DNA of 64,000 nt, taken from Woronichinia naegeliana WA131. Its GTDB lineage: Bacteria > Cyanobacteriota > Cyanobacteriia > Cyanobacteriales > Microcystaceae. Under the pieces are notes generated by a model that was not told where the DNA came from, searched no databases, and worked only from the letters and a program-made list of their open reading frames with translations. The DNA lies in assembly GCA_025370055.1 (NCBI GenBank), contig CP073041.1, positions 1,798,001 through 1,862,000 of the forward strand, in the 5' to 3' direction. Of the stretch, positions 30,378-38,997 are shown piece after piece (position 1 is the first letter of the stretch; each line of letters opens with the position of its first letter). The position numbers and the translations under genes are program-made.

Positions 30378-31493
30378 TTAAGTTCCAAAAATATGAATAG
30401 CAATAGTTAAGCGATTCTTAAGTTGACTCGTCTGTAGTAAACCATTGGCTAACTGCTGAGGGGAATAGGGTTCCGAATCAATCAGTTTAAGCAAACGCAC
30501 TTTAAACTCCTCTTGTGTTTGAGACTTTAAAAAAGACAAATTTTTGGCAATACCAATAAGTATTCCTTCCAGAATTAATGCACTTATATTTTGTCCATAG
30601 AAAAATAATTTTTCGGGCAAATAATTACTATCAATTAAGGTTATTGTCTCTTTAAAAATATTAATTTTTTGCTCAAGAATTGACGACTCAAGATTTTTAT
30701 TCTTATACATATACCGATTAAGGAATTGTGTTAATGTTCCAGAATACTGTTCGTAGTCATCAAAAAAAGCAAAAAAACGTAAAATAAATTCTTCATCCTT
30801 AAGATGTTGTTTTTGTCGTACTCGAAAGGGAGAAATTTGTTGCCAGGTTTTTAGCTTGCTACAATCTTTTAATAATTGGTTAAGATTACCTTGATAGAGA
30901 CAATTTCTAATTTCCTGATTATTTAATTTAGTGCCTCCTGTATTTAAGCGATGAAAAATGGTGTATAAATAATCCAGATGACTTTCTTGAGTCGAGTCAA
31001 AATAAATAGCTGTAATGGGTAATGATAAGTTTTCTACTTGTTGATATAAATGGGGAGTTTGATATTGAATCTCTTGAACGCTCTTACCTCGAATACGAAA
31101 ATCAACATCAGGTAAATCTGATAATTGCCAGTCTGGTTGTGACAGAAATTGAACAATTGTGGTAATTCTTTGGAAACCGTCAACGATAAAACGTTGGCCT
31201 GTTTTAGAGTCCCAACTCCAACACAGATTAGGAATAGGAATTTGTTTCATCAAACTATCAATAAAACGGGTTTTTTCTGCTTCCTTCCAATTTAATTTGC
31301 GTTGAAATAGGGAATTAGCCTCTAGCGTTTGTTGAGAAAATAGCTCACAAATTTCTGCACAGGTGCGTAATTCATTAAATGCGATAAGATCATTTGGAGG
31401 TGATTGAATAAAATCCTCATATTCGTAGGTTTCCTGATAGGTTTTATCTATCTGCTTTTGAAGAGCTAATTCTTGTTTAGATAAACTGATCAT
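30378..31493 (-). CDS. DUF262 family protein (ParB/Srx-like fold)
   Basis: The 371-residue protein has the DUF262 signature: FQRKLNWKEAEKTRFIDSLM, IPNLCWSW, then RFIVDGFQRITTIVQFL corresponding to the DGQQR-x-T motif with Gln-to-Phe change in the first variable position, and IFHRLNTGGTKLNNQEIRNC. DUF262 is the N-terminal half of GmrSD-type modification-dependent enzymes, where it is an NTP-using nuclease module. Here the C-terminal DUF1524 HNH nuclease is absent and a HEPN gene follows directly instead, suggesting a split effector. The DUF262 call is firm; the mechanism is inference. Confidence 0.8.
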   Translation of the reverse strand: MISLSKQELALQKQIDKTYQETYEYEDFIQSPPNDLIAFNELRTCAEICELFSQQTLEANSLFQRKLNWKEAEKTRFIDSLMKQIPIPNLCWSWDSKTGQRFIVDGFQRITTIVQFLSQPDWQLSDLPDVDFRIRGKSVQEIQYQTPHLYQQVENLSLPITAIYFDSTQESHLDYLYTIFHRLNTGGTKLNNQEIRNCLYQGNLNQLLKDCSKLKTWQQISPFRVRQKQHLKDEEFILRFFAFFDDYEQYSGTLTQFLNRYMYKNKNLESSILEQKINIFKETITLIDSNYLPEKLFFYGQNISALILEGILIGIAKNLSFLKSQTQEEFKVRLLKLIDSEPYSPQQLANGLLQTSQLKNRLTIAIHIFGT

Positions 31494-31554
31494 TTTTTCT
31501 CCTTTTTTAGAAAGTCAGGGAAATAACTCTTATTTCTAAACCCCGTCTAACTCG

Positions 31555-31650
31555 AAACCTGTAGTTTTTTAATGTCCCAAGGCGATCCCCCTAAATCCCC
31601 CTTAAAAAGGGGGACTTCTGGAATGTATCTAAAAAAACTACAGTTCCCAA
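31555..31650. repeat. Small inverted-repeat element (MITE-like)
   Basis: The outer arms CTGTAGTTTTTT and AAAAAAACTACAG are inverted, and an inner hairpin pairs CCCCCTAAATCCCCCTT with AAGGGGG. The CCCCTAAATCCCCCTTAAAA core recurs inverted at 47390-47425, inside another small inverted-repeat element. Confidence 0.5.
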
Positions 31651-31682
31651 AATGGACGTGGTTTATCTCCCCATTTTAGCTA

Positions 31683-31747
31683 GAATTCCCCTTTTAAAGC
31701 CGCGCCCCAGGGATCGCAGATAGTGGGATCATCTTTAAATGTGCCAA
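31683..31747. repeat. Degenerate copy of the ileS 3' end including the stop region
   Basis: GAATTCCCCTTTTAAAGCCG followed by GGATCGCAGATAGTGGGATC and ATCTTTAAATGTGCCAA matches ileS 33963-34025. The match runs through the ileS final codons, so this fragment includes the true gene end. Confidence 0.6.
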
Positions 31748-31759
31748 AAGAAAAATGGT

Positions 31760-33784
31760 TCATTTTCCCATCCAACCTTCAATTGCACCGCCAATCAAGG
31801 CTCCGACAGGATTATCAAAGGATTTTTTCAAAAATTCGAGGCCACCTTTTTGAGCCGCATTAATCAGTTTTTGCTTTAAGTTGGGATCGTTTTTAATAAT
31901 TTCAATGGTCTTAATCCCCTGCATGGTTTTATCGTTGGGATAGGTTTGGGCAAGGGGCGTAATAATGGCTTGGACTTCGGTAATGATTTCGGTTAGATTT
32001 TGCTGTTCGGCTTCGTTAAGAATACCCGCAACTTTAGCGTTACCTTGAATTTCGCCTTGATTAACTCCCACTCCAAAGGTTCCTGCTTGTTTAATTTCGC
32101 CGTAGGACACTGCTTTTGCCTCAATGGTTATAGGTCTATTTGCTAATAGTTTAGCAATTTCTGACATATCGGTGCTTTTTTCTCGATAAAGTTGGAGAAC
32201 TTCTCGATTGTTGGTTATTTCCTGCTCTTTATTGGCTAGTTGGGCTTGATAGTTTTGTTCAATTAAGGCTATTTTTTGTTCATAAACTTGATAAAAACGA
32301 TTTTCTAGCTCTGCTTTATCCGTATCCTGGGGCGCGTCAATTTGAATAACAAAAGTCCCATCTCGTTTTTTGAGGATGCCTGCGATGGACAGTTCAATGT
32401 TTTCAGATTCGATTTGTAAACCATGAAAGGATTCAAGAAAGGCTTTCCAGTCAATGCCATCACTAAAAATTAGGTCAACGGTTTCCCTTACGATTTCAAT
32501 TAATCGCTGAAAATCACCAGCATTAAAGATTTTATTCGGATCACGGGGACGACGCTCTTGATAAGTTTTTCTTTCACCCAATTCGTAATAAATGTAATCA
32601 CAAATCACCGCTTCAAAAATAGTGCCAGTATTAATATGCCAATCCTGGATACAAGCCCCCGTTAGGTTAGCACGGGTAAAGTTAGTGTTCAAAGTGTTGG
32701 CTCCACTGAGGTCGGCTCTACTGAAGTTGGCTTCACTGAAGTTGGCTCCACTGAGGTCGGCTCTACTGAAGTTGGCTTCACTGAAGTTGACTCCGCTGAA
32801 GTTGACTCCACTGAAGTTGACTCCACTGAAGTTGGCTCCACTGAGGTTGACTCCGATGAGGTTGGCTCCACTAAAGTTGGCTCCACCGATGAAGTTGGCT
32901 CCACTGAGGTAGCCTCCTCCACGAAGGTCGGCTCCACTAAGGTTGGCTCCACTGAAGTTGGCTTGACGGAGGCTGGCTGAACGGAGGTTGGCTCCACTGA
33001 GGTCGGCTCCACTGAGGTCGGCTCCAATGAGTTTCGCTCCAATGAGTTTCGCTCCACTGAGGTTGGCTGCACTAAGATCGGCTCCACTGAGGTCGGCTTC
33101 ACTGAGGTTGGCTTCAATGAGGTTGGCTTCACTAAGATCGGCTCCACTGAGGTTGGCTTCAATGAGGTTGGCTTCAATGAGGTTGGCTCCCCTGAGGTTG
33201 GCTCCCCTGAGGTTGGCTCCCCTGAGGATGGCTCCCCTGAGGATGGCTCCCCTGAGGATGGCTTTACTAAGATCGGCTCCACTAAGATCAGCTCCACTGA
33301 GGATGGCTCTACTGAGGTTGGCTTCAATGAGGTTGGCTTCAATGAGGTTGGCTCCACTGAGGTTGGCTCCACTGAAGTTGGCTTGACGGAGGTTGACTCC
33401 ACGAAGGTCGGCTCCACTGAGGTTGGCTCCACTGAAGTTGGCTTGATGGAGGTTGACTCCACGAAGGTCGGCTCCACTGAGGTTGGTTCCCCTGAGGTCG
33501 GCTTTACTAAGATCGACTCCCCTGAGGATGGCTCCCCTGAGGATGGCTCCCCTGAGGATGGCTTCACTAAGATCGGCTCCACTAAGATCGGCTCCACTGA
33601 GGATGGCTCTACTGAGGTTGGCTTCAATGAGGATGGCTTCAATGAGGTTGGCTCCCCTGAGGTTGGCTCCCCTGAGGTTGGCTTGAGTGAAGTTTATTTC
33701 AATTCCAGGGTTCTTTTTTCTCCTCCATTCGTTCCATTTCTTAACACCCCATTCAAGCCTTGCTAATTGTTCTTGATTAGCCAT
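31760..33784 (-). CDS. Large pentapeptide-repeat protein with conserved C-terminal region
   Basis: The 674-residue protein starts MANQEQLARLEWGVKKWNEW. Residues about 30-370 are almost uninterrupted A(D/N)LxX pentapeptide repeats that form a right-handed quadrilateral helix. The region contains an internal duplication (ANLIEANLSRAILSGADLSG occurs twice). Residues 400-560 are mixed alpha/beta with a Glu/Gln-rich coil, and the tail GTFGVGVNQGEIQGNAKVAG followed by NEAEQQNL is, to my recollection, shared among cyanobacterial multidomain proteins. No signal peptide is visible. Repeats at DNA level make long false frames on both strands. Function unknown. Confidence 0.8.
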   Translation of the reverse strand: MANQEQLARLEWGVKKWNEWRRKKNPGIEINFTQANLRGANLRGANLIEAILIEANLSRAILSGADLSGADLSEAILRGAILRGAILRGVDLSKADLRGTNLSGADLRGVNLHQANFSGANLSGADLRGVNLRQANFSGANLSGANLIEANLIEANLSRAILSGADLSGADLSKAILRGAILRGAILRGANLRGANLRGANLIEANLIEANLSGADLSEANLIEANLSEADLSGADLSAANLSGAKLIGAKLIGADLSGADLSGANLRSASLRQANFSGANLSGADLRGGGYLSGANFIGGANFSGANLIGVNLSGANFSGVNFSGVNFSGVNFSEANFSRADLSGANFSEANFSRADLSGANTLNTNFTRANLTGACIQDWHINTGTIFEAVICDYIYYELGERKTYQERRPRDPNKIFNAGDFQRLIEIVRETVDLIFSDGIDWKAFLESFHGLQIESENIELSIAGILKKRDGTFVIQIDAPQDTDKAELENRFYQVYEQKIALIEQNYQAQLANKEQEITNNREVLQLYREKSTDMSEIAKLLANRPITIEAKAVSYGEIKQAGTFGVGVNQGEIQGNAKVAGILNEAEQQNLTEIITEVQAIITPLAQTYPNDKTMQGIKTIEIIKNDPNLKQKLINAAQKGGLEFLKKSFDNPVGALIGGAIEGWMGK

Positions 33785-33960
33785 AGAAACTACTTCCCCT
33801 CACCAACGGATTAAATCGGTAAACTCAAAAGTCATTAATCTTTATTTTGCAATCAATCAAGCTATTTTGCATTATTTTTATCTCATTTTTCAACGATCAG
33901 CAACATTCAACAAAGCAAAAACTAGGGAAATAGTTGCTTACCCTATCTCCCTAAAATTAA

Positions 33961-36837
33961 TTAAAATTCTCCCTTTAAAGACGCTTCACAGCGATCGCAG
34001 ATAGTGGGATCATCTTTCAATGTGCCAACAGTATCAGAATAATTCCAACAGCGATCGCACTTATGACCATCAGCCTTAACAATGGCAATGGCTAAATTAT
34101 CAGTTTCACTGTTAAAATCAGTAGCTTGAATCGCCACTAAATCCACTAACTCCACTTGAGAAGCTAAGAGTAAATAACGCAATTGATCCACACCTTGACC
34201 TGACAATAACTCGGTGGAATTGTAGTTAAGCAATAGAGTTTTTAACTCTGGATTCGCCACATAAAGTAACACTTTGGCCTCCAGAGAAGAACCGATCGCC
34301 TTGCCGATGCGGGCCGCTTCCATGACTTTATTAACTTCATTGCGAAGACCGCGTAACTGTTCCCAACTTTGAGCTAATTCTGGTTTTAACCATTCCTGGT
34401 GAGCCTTTAACCAACCCGCTTGAAATACCGATTTATAGGGTTTTTCGTAGGGTAAAAATTGCCAAATATCTTCAGCTAAATGGGGTAAGACAGGGGCGAT
34501 CGCCTTGGCTAAATTTTCTAAAGCAATCTGTAAAATCGTTTGGCAACTACGACGACGGGGCGCATTAGGGTCGGAAATATAAAGCCGATCCTTGGCAATA
34601 TCCAGATAAAAATTAGATAAATCTACCACACAGAAATTCTGCACCGTTTGGAAGAATTTAAAGAACTGGAAACTTTCGTAGGCTTCCGTTACTTCCGTAA
34701 AAACTTCCGTAATGCGATGTAACATATAGCGGTCTAATTCAGGCAAATCCTCATAGGCAACAGCATCAGTTTCGGGATTAAAAGCGTGTAAATTACCCAA
34801 CAAAAAGCGGGCCGTATTGCGAATTTTATTGCGAGCATCCGCCAATTGTCCAATAATCGTTGGCCCAATATTGACATCATTAGAATAATCAACCGAAGCT
34901 ACCCATAACCGCAAAATATCGGCTCCGTAGGCAGGTTGCTGTTTTTGATTTTTACCGCCATTAATAATCTGATTGGGATCAACCACATTGCCCAGGGATT
35001 TACTCATTTTAAAACCCTTTTCATCCAACACAAAACCGTGAGTTAACACCGTTTTATAGGGAGCAATACCATTAACCGCCGCACTGGTTAAAAGACTGGA
35101 TTGGAACCAACCGCGATGTTGATCCGAACCTTCCAAATACATATCCACAGGGTATTTTAATTCAGGTCGAGTTTGAGCCACCGCCGCCCAGGAAGAACCC
35201 GAATCAAACCAAACATCCATCGTGTCTTCACCCTTACGATATTCGCGCCCATTATTGCGATAACTAGGGGGTAATAACTCTTCTATGGATAATTCCCACC
35301 AGGCATCAGAACCCTTTTCGGCAAAAATTTGTTGCACATGATTGACGGTTTCTTCTGTTAGCAAAGGCTCATTCGTTTCTAAGTCATAAAAGACTGGAAT
35401 GGGAACGCCCCAAGACCGTTGCCGCGAAATACACCAATCACTGCGATCGCTGACCATAGGGGTAATGCGATTTTCTCCCTGGGCGGGAATCCAAGTCACC
35501 GATTTAATGGCAGCTAAAGCAGCTTCACGAAATCCTTCTACCGAAGCAAACCACTGTTCCGTAGCGCGAAAAATCGTCGGTTTTTTAGTGCGCCAATCGT
35601 AGGGATATTTGTGTTGATAGGCTTCTTCTTTCAGCAATGCCCCTAATTTTTGTAACTCATTGATAATGGCTTCGTTGGCATCTTTCAAGACATTTAAACC
35701 CGCAAATTGTCCAGCCTCTGCGGTTAAATTGCCCGCATCATCCACAGGAGACAAAATTGGTAAATGATAACGTTGCCCGACAATATAATCCTCTTGACCG
35801 TGACCTGGTGCGGTGTGAACTAGCCCTGTACCTGATTCAGTAGTCACATAATCACCACCAATCACAATGGGACTTTGGCGATCGTAGAGAGGATGACGGT
35901 ATTGGGTATGCTCTAAATCCGCACCTTTAATGGTCGTTTTAACAGTTAGATTACATTCCCAAAGAGTTGATAATCGTTCCACTAAATCTAGGGCGACAAT
36001 TAGATATTTTTGTTGACAAATTGGTTGATTATTTTCGGCGATCGCATAGGTTAAATCAGGGTTTAAAGCAACCGCTAAATTACCAGGTAAAGTCCAGGGC
36101 GTTGTTGTCCAAATAGCAACCCCTAAATTGGGTAAATAGGGTGTTAATAAATCCTTAACTTTTTCCCCCGCTTGGGTAATGGGAAAAGAGACATAAACAC
36201 TGCGAGAAGTGTGACCTTCGGGATATTCCAATTCCGCTTCAGCCAAGGCTGTCCGAGAACTAGGACTCCAATGCACTGGTTTCAAACCGCGATAAATATA
36301 GCCATTGAGAGCCATTTTACCAAAGACCCCGATCTGGGCGGCTTCATACTCAGGAGTTAAGGTTAAATAGGGATTTTTCCAGTCTCCCCAAACGCCATAA
36401 CGTTGAAATCCAACTGCCTGCTCTTGTTGAGCTTTAAGGGCAAATTCTTTCGCTTTTTGACGCAAAGTTAAGGGCGTTAAGGCTTGACGCTCTTCTGGTT
36501 TTAAACTTTGTAAAACTTTTAATTCGATGGGCAAACCGTGACAATCCCAACCAGGCACATAACGAACCTTATGACCCTGCAAAAGTTTATATCTATTAAT
36601 AATATCTTTGAGAATCTTATTTAAAGCATGACCAATATGCAGCGAACCATTGGCGTAGGGCGGGCCATCGTGGAGTACAAATAGCTCTTTCGGATTTTCG
36701 TTGGCTAGGGTTTCATAAATCTGTTCATCCTGCCAAAATTGCTGGATTTCGGGTTCTCGTTTCGTCGCATTGGCCCGCATATCGAACTGAGTTTGAGGCA
36801 GGTTAACCGTATTTTTGTAACTTTTGGCTTCTGTCAC
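33961..36837 (-). CDS. ileS: Isoleucyl-tRNA synthetase
   Basis: The 958-residue class I synthetase has the HIGH motif in PPYANGSLHIGHALNKIL (about residue 57-70), the KMSKS loop in GFKMSKSLGNVVDP, the CP1 editing domain (TTPWTLPGNLAVALN and GTGLVHTAPGHGQEDY), the anticodon-binding helical domain, and a C-terminal zinc ribbon (CDRCWNYSDTVG then CDRCEASLKG). Length is normal. It charges tRNA-Ile in the cytosol. The 3' end coding the zinc ribbon contains two HIP1 sites, and degenerate fragments of it are scattered at 28989, 29779 and 31683. Confidence 0.96.
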   Translation of the reverse strand: MTEAKSYKNTVNLPQTQFDMRANATKREPEIQQFWQDEQIYETLANENPKELFVLHDGPPYANGSLHIGHALNKILKDIINRYKLLQGHKVRYVPGWDCHGLPIELKVLQSLKPEERQALTPLTLRQKAKEFALKAQQEQAVGFQRYGVWGDWKNPYLTLTPEYEAAQIGVFGKMALNGYIYRGLKPVHWSPSSRTALAEAELEYPEGHTSRSVYVSFPITQAGEKVKDLLTPYLPNLGVAIWTTTPWTLPGNLAVALNPDLTYAIAENNQPICQQKYLIVALDLVERLSTLWECNLTVKTTIKGADLEHTQYRHPLYDRQSPIVIGGDYVTTESGTGLVHTAPGHGQEDYIVGQRYHLPILSPVDDAGNLTAEAGQFAGLNVLKDANEAIINELQKLGALLKEEAYQHKYPYDWRTKKPTIFRATEQWFASVEGFREAALAAIKSVTWIPAQGENRITPMVSDRSDWCISRQRSWGVPIPVFYDLETNEPLLTEETVNHVQQIFAEKGSDAWWELSIEELLPPSYRNNGREYRKGEDTMDVWFDSGSSWAAVAQTRPELKYPVDMYLEGSDQHRGWFQSSLLTSAAVNGIAPYKTVLTHGFVLDEKGFKMSKSLGNVVDPNQIINGGKNQKQQPAYGADILRLWVASVDYSNDVNIGPTIIGQLADARNKIRNTARFLLGNLHAFNPETDAVAYEDLPELDRYMLHRITEVFTEVTEAYESFQFFKFFQTVQNFCVVDLSNFYLDIAKDRLYISDPNAPRRRSCQTILQIALENLAKAIAPVLPHLAEDIWQFLPYEKPYKSVFQAGWLKAHQEWLKPELAQSWEQLRGLRNEVNKVMEAARIGKAIGSSLEAKVLLYVANPELKTLLLNYNSTELLSGQGVDQLRYLLLASQVELVDLVAIQATDFNSETDNLAIAIVKADGHKCDRCWNYSDTVGTLKDDPTICDRCEASLKGEF

Positions 36838-37277
36838 GGATCTATAGGGAGAGACAAAGGGTTGAGCATCCTAAATTCTAACTTGTTTTGTTGGGGCTGG
36901 GAGCTAGATTTAATGAATTGCAGCGATCGCCGCTCTATCCAATTAGGTTAACAAGAGGAAGAGTAAAATTGGTTAAAGCGATCGCAGATTGATCATGAAA
37001 CCGACGCTATTCAGAACGCTTTAAAAAAGAGGAATTGAAGCCCTTAATCCTTCGTAATCCTAAAAAAACGATTATTAGATTGGATGCACCAACAAGGACT
37101 TGGTCAAATTTATGCATAGATAAAACTCTATTAAAAGCCCTGTATGGATAGAGAAAGATAGATGTAACTAATCAATGACTTTAGAAATTGGTATTTTACA
37201 AATTCAGGTTTATCAGGCAACTATAGGAGATAGGAAGACTCACTCCCCAAGAAACCAAAGTTTTGGAGGTTTTACCA

Positions 37278-37483
37278 ATGGTTGCCCTGACTCAACGCCC
37301 ACTTCAATCTAAGCCTGCCCAACGCTTGACCATGCAAACGGTGGCGATCGCGCCAGAAACAACGGCGATGCGTTTGATGAAAATTTGTCTTTAATAGAAG
37401 AAGATTTTCACTATTATTATGACTGTTTAATGGGGCCTAATGCGCGATCAGTATCTTCTAATCTTAAAACCCACCATAAATAA
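37278..37483 (+). pseudogene. Flavodiiron protein (Flv) relic
   Basis: The frame from the ATG at 37278 reads MVALTQRPLQSKPAQRLTMQ and then TVAIAPETTAMR, which matches the N-terminus of cyanobacterial flavodiiron proteins before the LDWDRDRFD block. That block is missing. Shortly after, in another frame, FHYYYDCLMGPNARSVSS appears, a segment I recall from the middle of Flv proteins. The relic has thus lost most of its interior and all of its C-terminus. The 440 bp before it (36838-37277) hold nothing else I can identify beyond a probable old leader. Confidence 0.5.
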
Positions 37484-37610
37484 TGAATTTGTTCTGCATT
37501 TAGCGCGACCTGATTTTGTCCTATTAGAGGGGGAGAAATGACTAAACGATAGACTATAATTATTTAACTAATTTTTTATATTTTTCTCATTCTTTACAAA
37601 TATCTCAAGA

Positions 37611-38507
37611 ACTGGACAGTGGGAAGTTCTCGATGCGGGTAAGTGGAGAAAAGAAAATCGGACATCCGATACCAAAGAGTGCCGTTATGTCCGAAACTGG
37701 CTGATATAAGAAAATCGATAGCCAGTGCTATCTATCAATTATGCAACTATGTCAGCGACTAGAGCAAATCCTCGATAATCTCCGTCCAGTCTTTAGCCGA
37801 GAAGCAACGTTCCAATGGTTTATTCTGTTAGTCTGGGGAGTGGTGCTCAACAGCCAACCCAGCGCAATCACCAGCTATGTCAATGCCCTTGGCTTAACGG
37901 AGAGCTATTACAATCAGGCTCTACATTGGTTTGATTCCAAGGCGTTTAGGGTCGAAGGACTAACGTTCTAATGGTCAAAGTGGCTAAGTCAGCATGAAAG
38001 TCTATACAGAATTAAGGGGAAAACGGGTGTATGTAGGGGATGGCATCAAAGTGGGAAAAGAAGGACGCAAGATGCCAGGTGTAAAACGACTACACCAAGA
38101 ATCGGAAGATGTGTCCAAGCCAGAGTGGATAAGGGGTCATTACTTCAATGCCTTGACTATTTTGGTGGGAGTAGGGAAAGTCTGCTTTGCATTGCCCTTA
38201 GTTTTACGGCTAGACGATGGCATCAAGTCCAAACCAACCCAGACGGCGGAGGTAAAAGGCAAAAAAAAGGTGAAGACGAGCCTGGTGACAAAAATGGCTG
38301 ACCTTTGCGTTACTTACGCGGAGGCGGGGAGCTATGTAATTTTGGATGCTTATTTTGCTTGCGAACCAGTGCTAAAAGTTTTTCGCCAGAACGCCTTGCA
38401 TCTAATCACACGAGTGCGTTGCTCCACCGTCGCCTATGCCCCCTTTTGTTCCGTGCCGACGCTGAAGGGGAGAGGACGACCACGGATTTGGGGGAGTTCG
38501 ATAAATG
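37611..38507 (+). mobile_element. Truncated copy of the DDE-type IS seen at 14397
   Basis: The left end ACTGGACAGTGGGAAGTT is intact at 37611-37628. The match to the outer IS runs to about GGGGGAGTTCGATAAA near 38507 and then stops, so the right 490 bp and right inverted repeat are missing. The break lies 17 bp from the stop codon of the next gene. Confidence 0.8.
37741..38507 (+). pseudogene. DDE transposase fragment with stop and frameshift
   Basis: The start MQLCQRLEQILDNLRPVFSR matches the copy at 14525. It ends at an in-frame TAA where the other copy has LTLGW, and the frame then shifts near RIKGK. The second part (37994-38507) keeps VYVGDGIKVGKEGRKMPGVK, KPEWIRGHYFNALTILVG and FRQNALHLITRVRCST. 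It is the only place where the sequence across the KMPG-VKRLHQ junction is continuous, and it confirms the insertion point of the nested element at 14867. Confidence 0.8.
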
Positions 38508-38523
38508 GAACCAAAATTATCGA

Positions 38524-38838
38524 TTAATTCTTTGACTTGAGCAGCGTTTCTTGTTGTTGTCCAATCCACCAGAGAAACTGTACTATTTGTAGTAGCGTTT
38601 GTAAAAATTGTAATTGTCTTGTCAGACGCTGATAGCGAATTCTCAGTTGACGGGTTCCGACCTGGGCTTGGTGCAAATTTGCCGGAGCCGGAGTAAAGAT
38701 GCGATTAGTACATCGTTCTAGACGAATTAAGTTTTTGGTCAAACGTTTGAGATCTCCTCGCCATCGCCAAAGACGAACGGCCAGATAACTATTCCCGATC
38801 GCCAATAACAGGTTAAAACAGATGACAAAGAGCAACAT
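38524..38838 (-). CDS. Small cyanobacterial membrane protein
   Basis: The 104-residue protein starts with a hydrophobic helix (MLLFVICFNLLLAIGNSYLA) followed by a basic, Arg/Gln-rich helical region with heptad-like spacing (LRIRYQRLTRQLQFLQTLLQ) and a second short hydrophobic run (IVQFLWWIG). It looks like a membrane-anchored coiled-coil protein. I recognise no family. It is divergent from the tRNA-Ala gene, 27 bp away. Confidence 0.55.
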   Translation of the reverse strand: MLLFVICFNLLLAIGNSYLAVRLWRWRGDLKRLTKNLIRLERCTNRIFTPAPANLHQAQVGTRQLRIRYQRLTRQLQFLQTLLQIVQFLWWIGQQQETLLKSKN

Positions 38839-38865
38839 TATTGTGATATGATACCGATCCGATAA

Positions 38866-38938
38866 GGGGAATTAGCTCAGTTGGTAGAGTGCTGCGATCG
38901 CACCGCAGAGGTCAGGGATTCGAGCTCCCTATTCTCCA
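38866..38938 (+). tRNA. tRNA-Ala (anticodon CGC)
   Basis: The 73-nt sequence folds as a cloverleaf: acceptor GGGGAAT pairs with ATTCTCC (one G-U), D arm GCTC-AGTTGGTA-GAGT, anticodon arm CTGCG-ATCGCAC-CGCAG with CGC at positions 34-36, variable loop AGGTC, and T arm AGGGA-TTCGAGC-TCCCT. The discriminator is A; CCA is not encoded. The octamer GCGATCGC lies across the anticodon arm and loop. It reads the GCG alanine codon. Confidence 0.92.
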
Positions 38939-38997
38939 TTCTGCAAGATAAGGTGATACTATTTTGAAACAATTTATCACAAACTCTTTCTCTCAGT

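Noticed and set aside
32689-33642. A 317-codon open frame on the minus strand and several plus-strand frames across the pentapeptide gene
   Set aside because: They arise because the 15-bp-periodic repeat is open in other frames; the products are monotonous (Pro-Thr-Ser-Val-Glu) and lack a start context.
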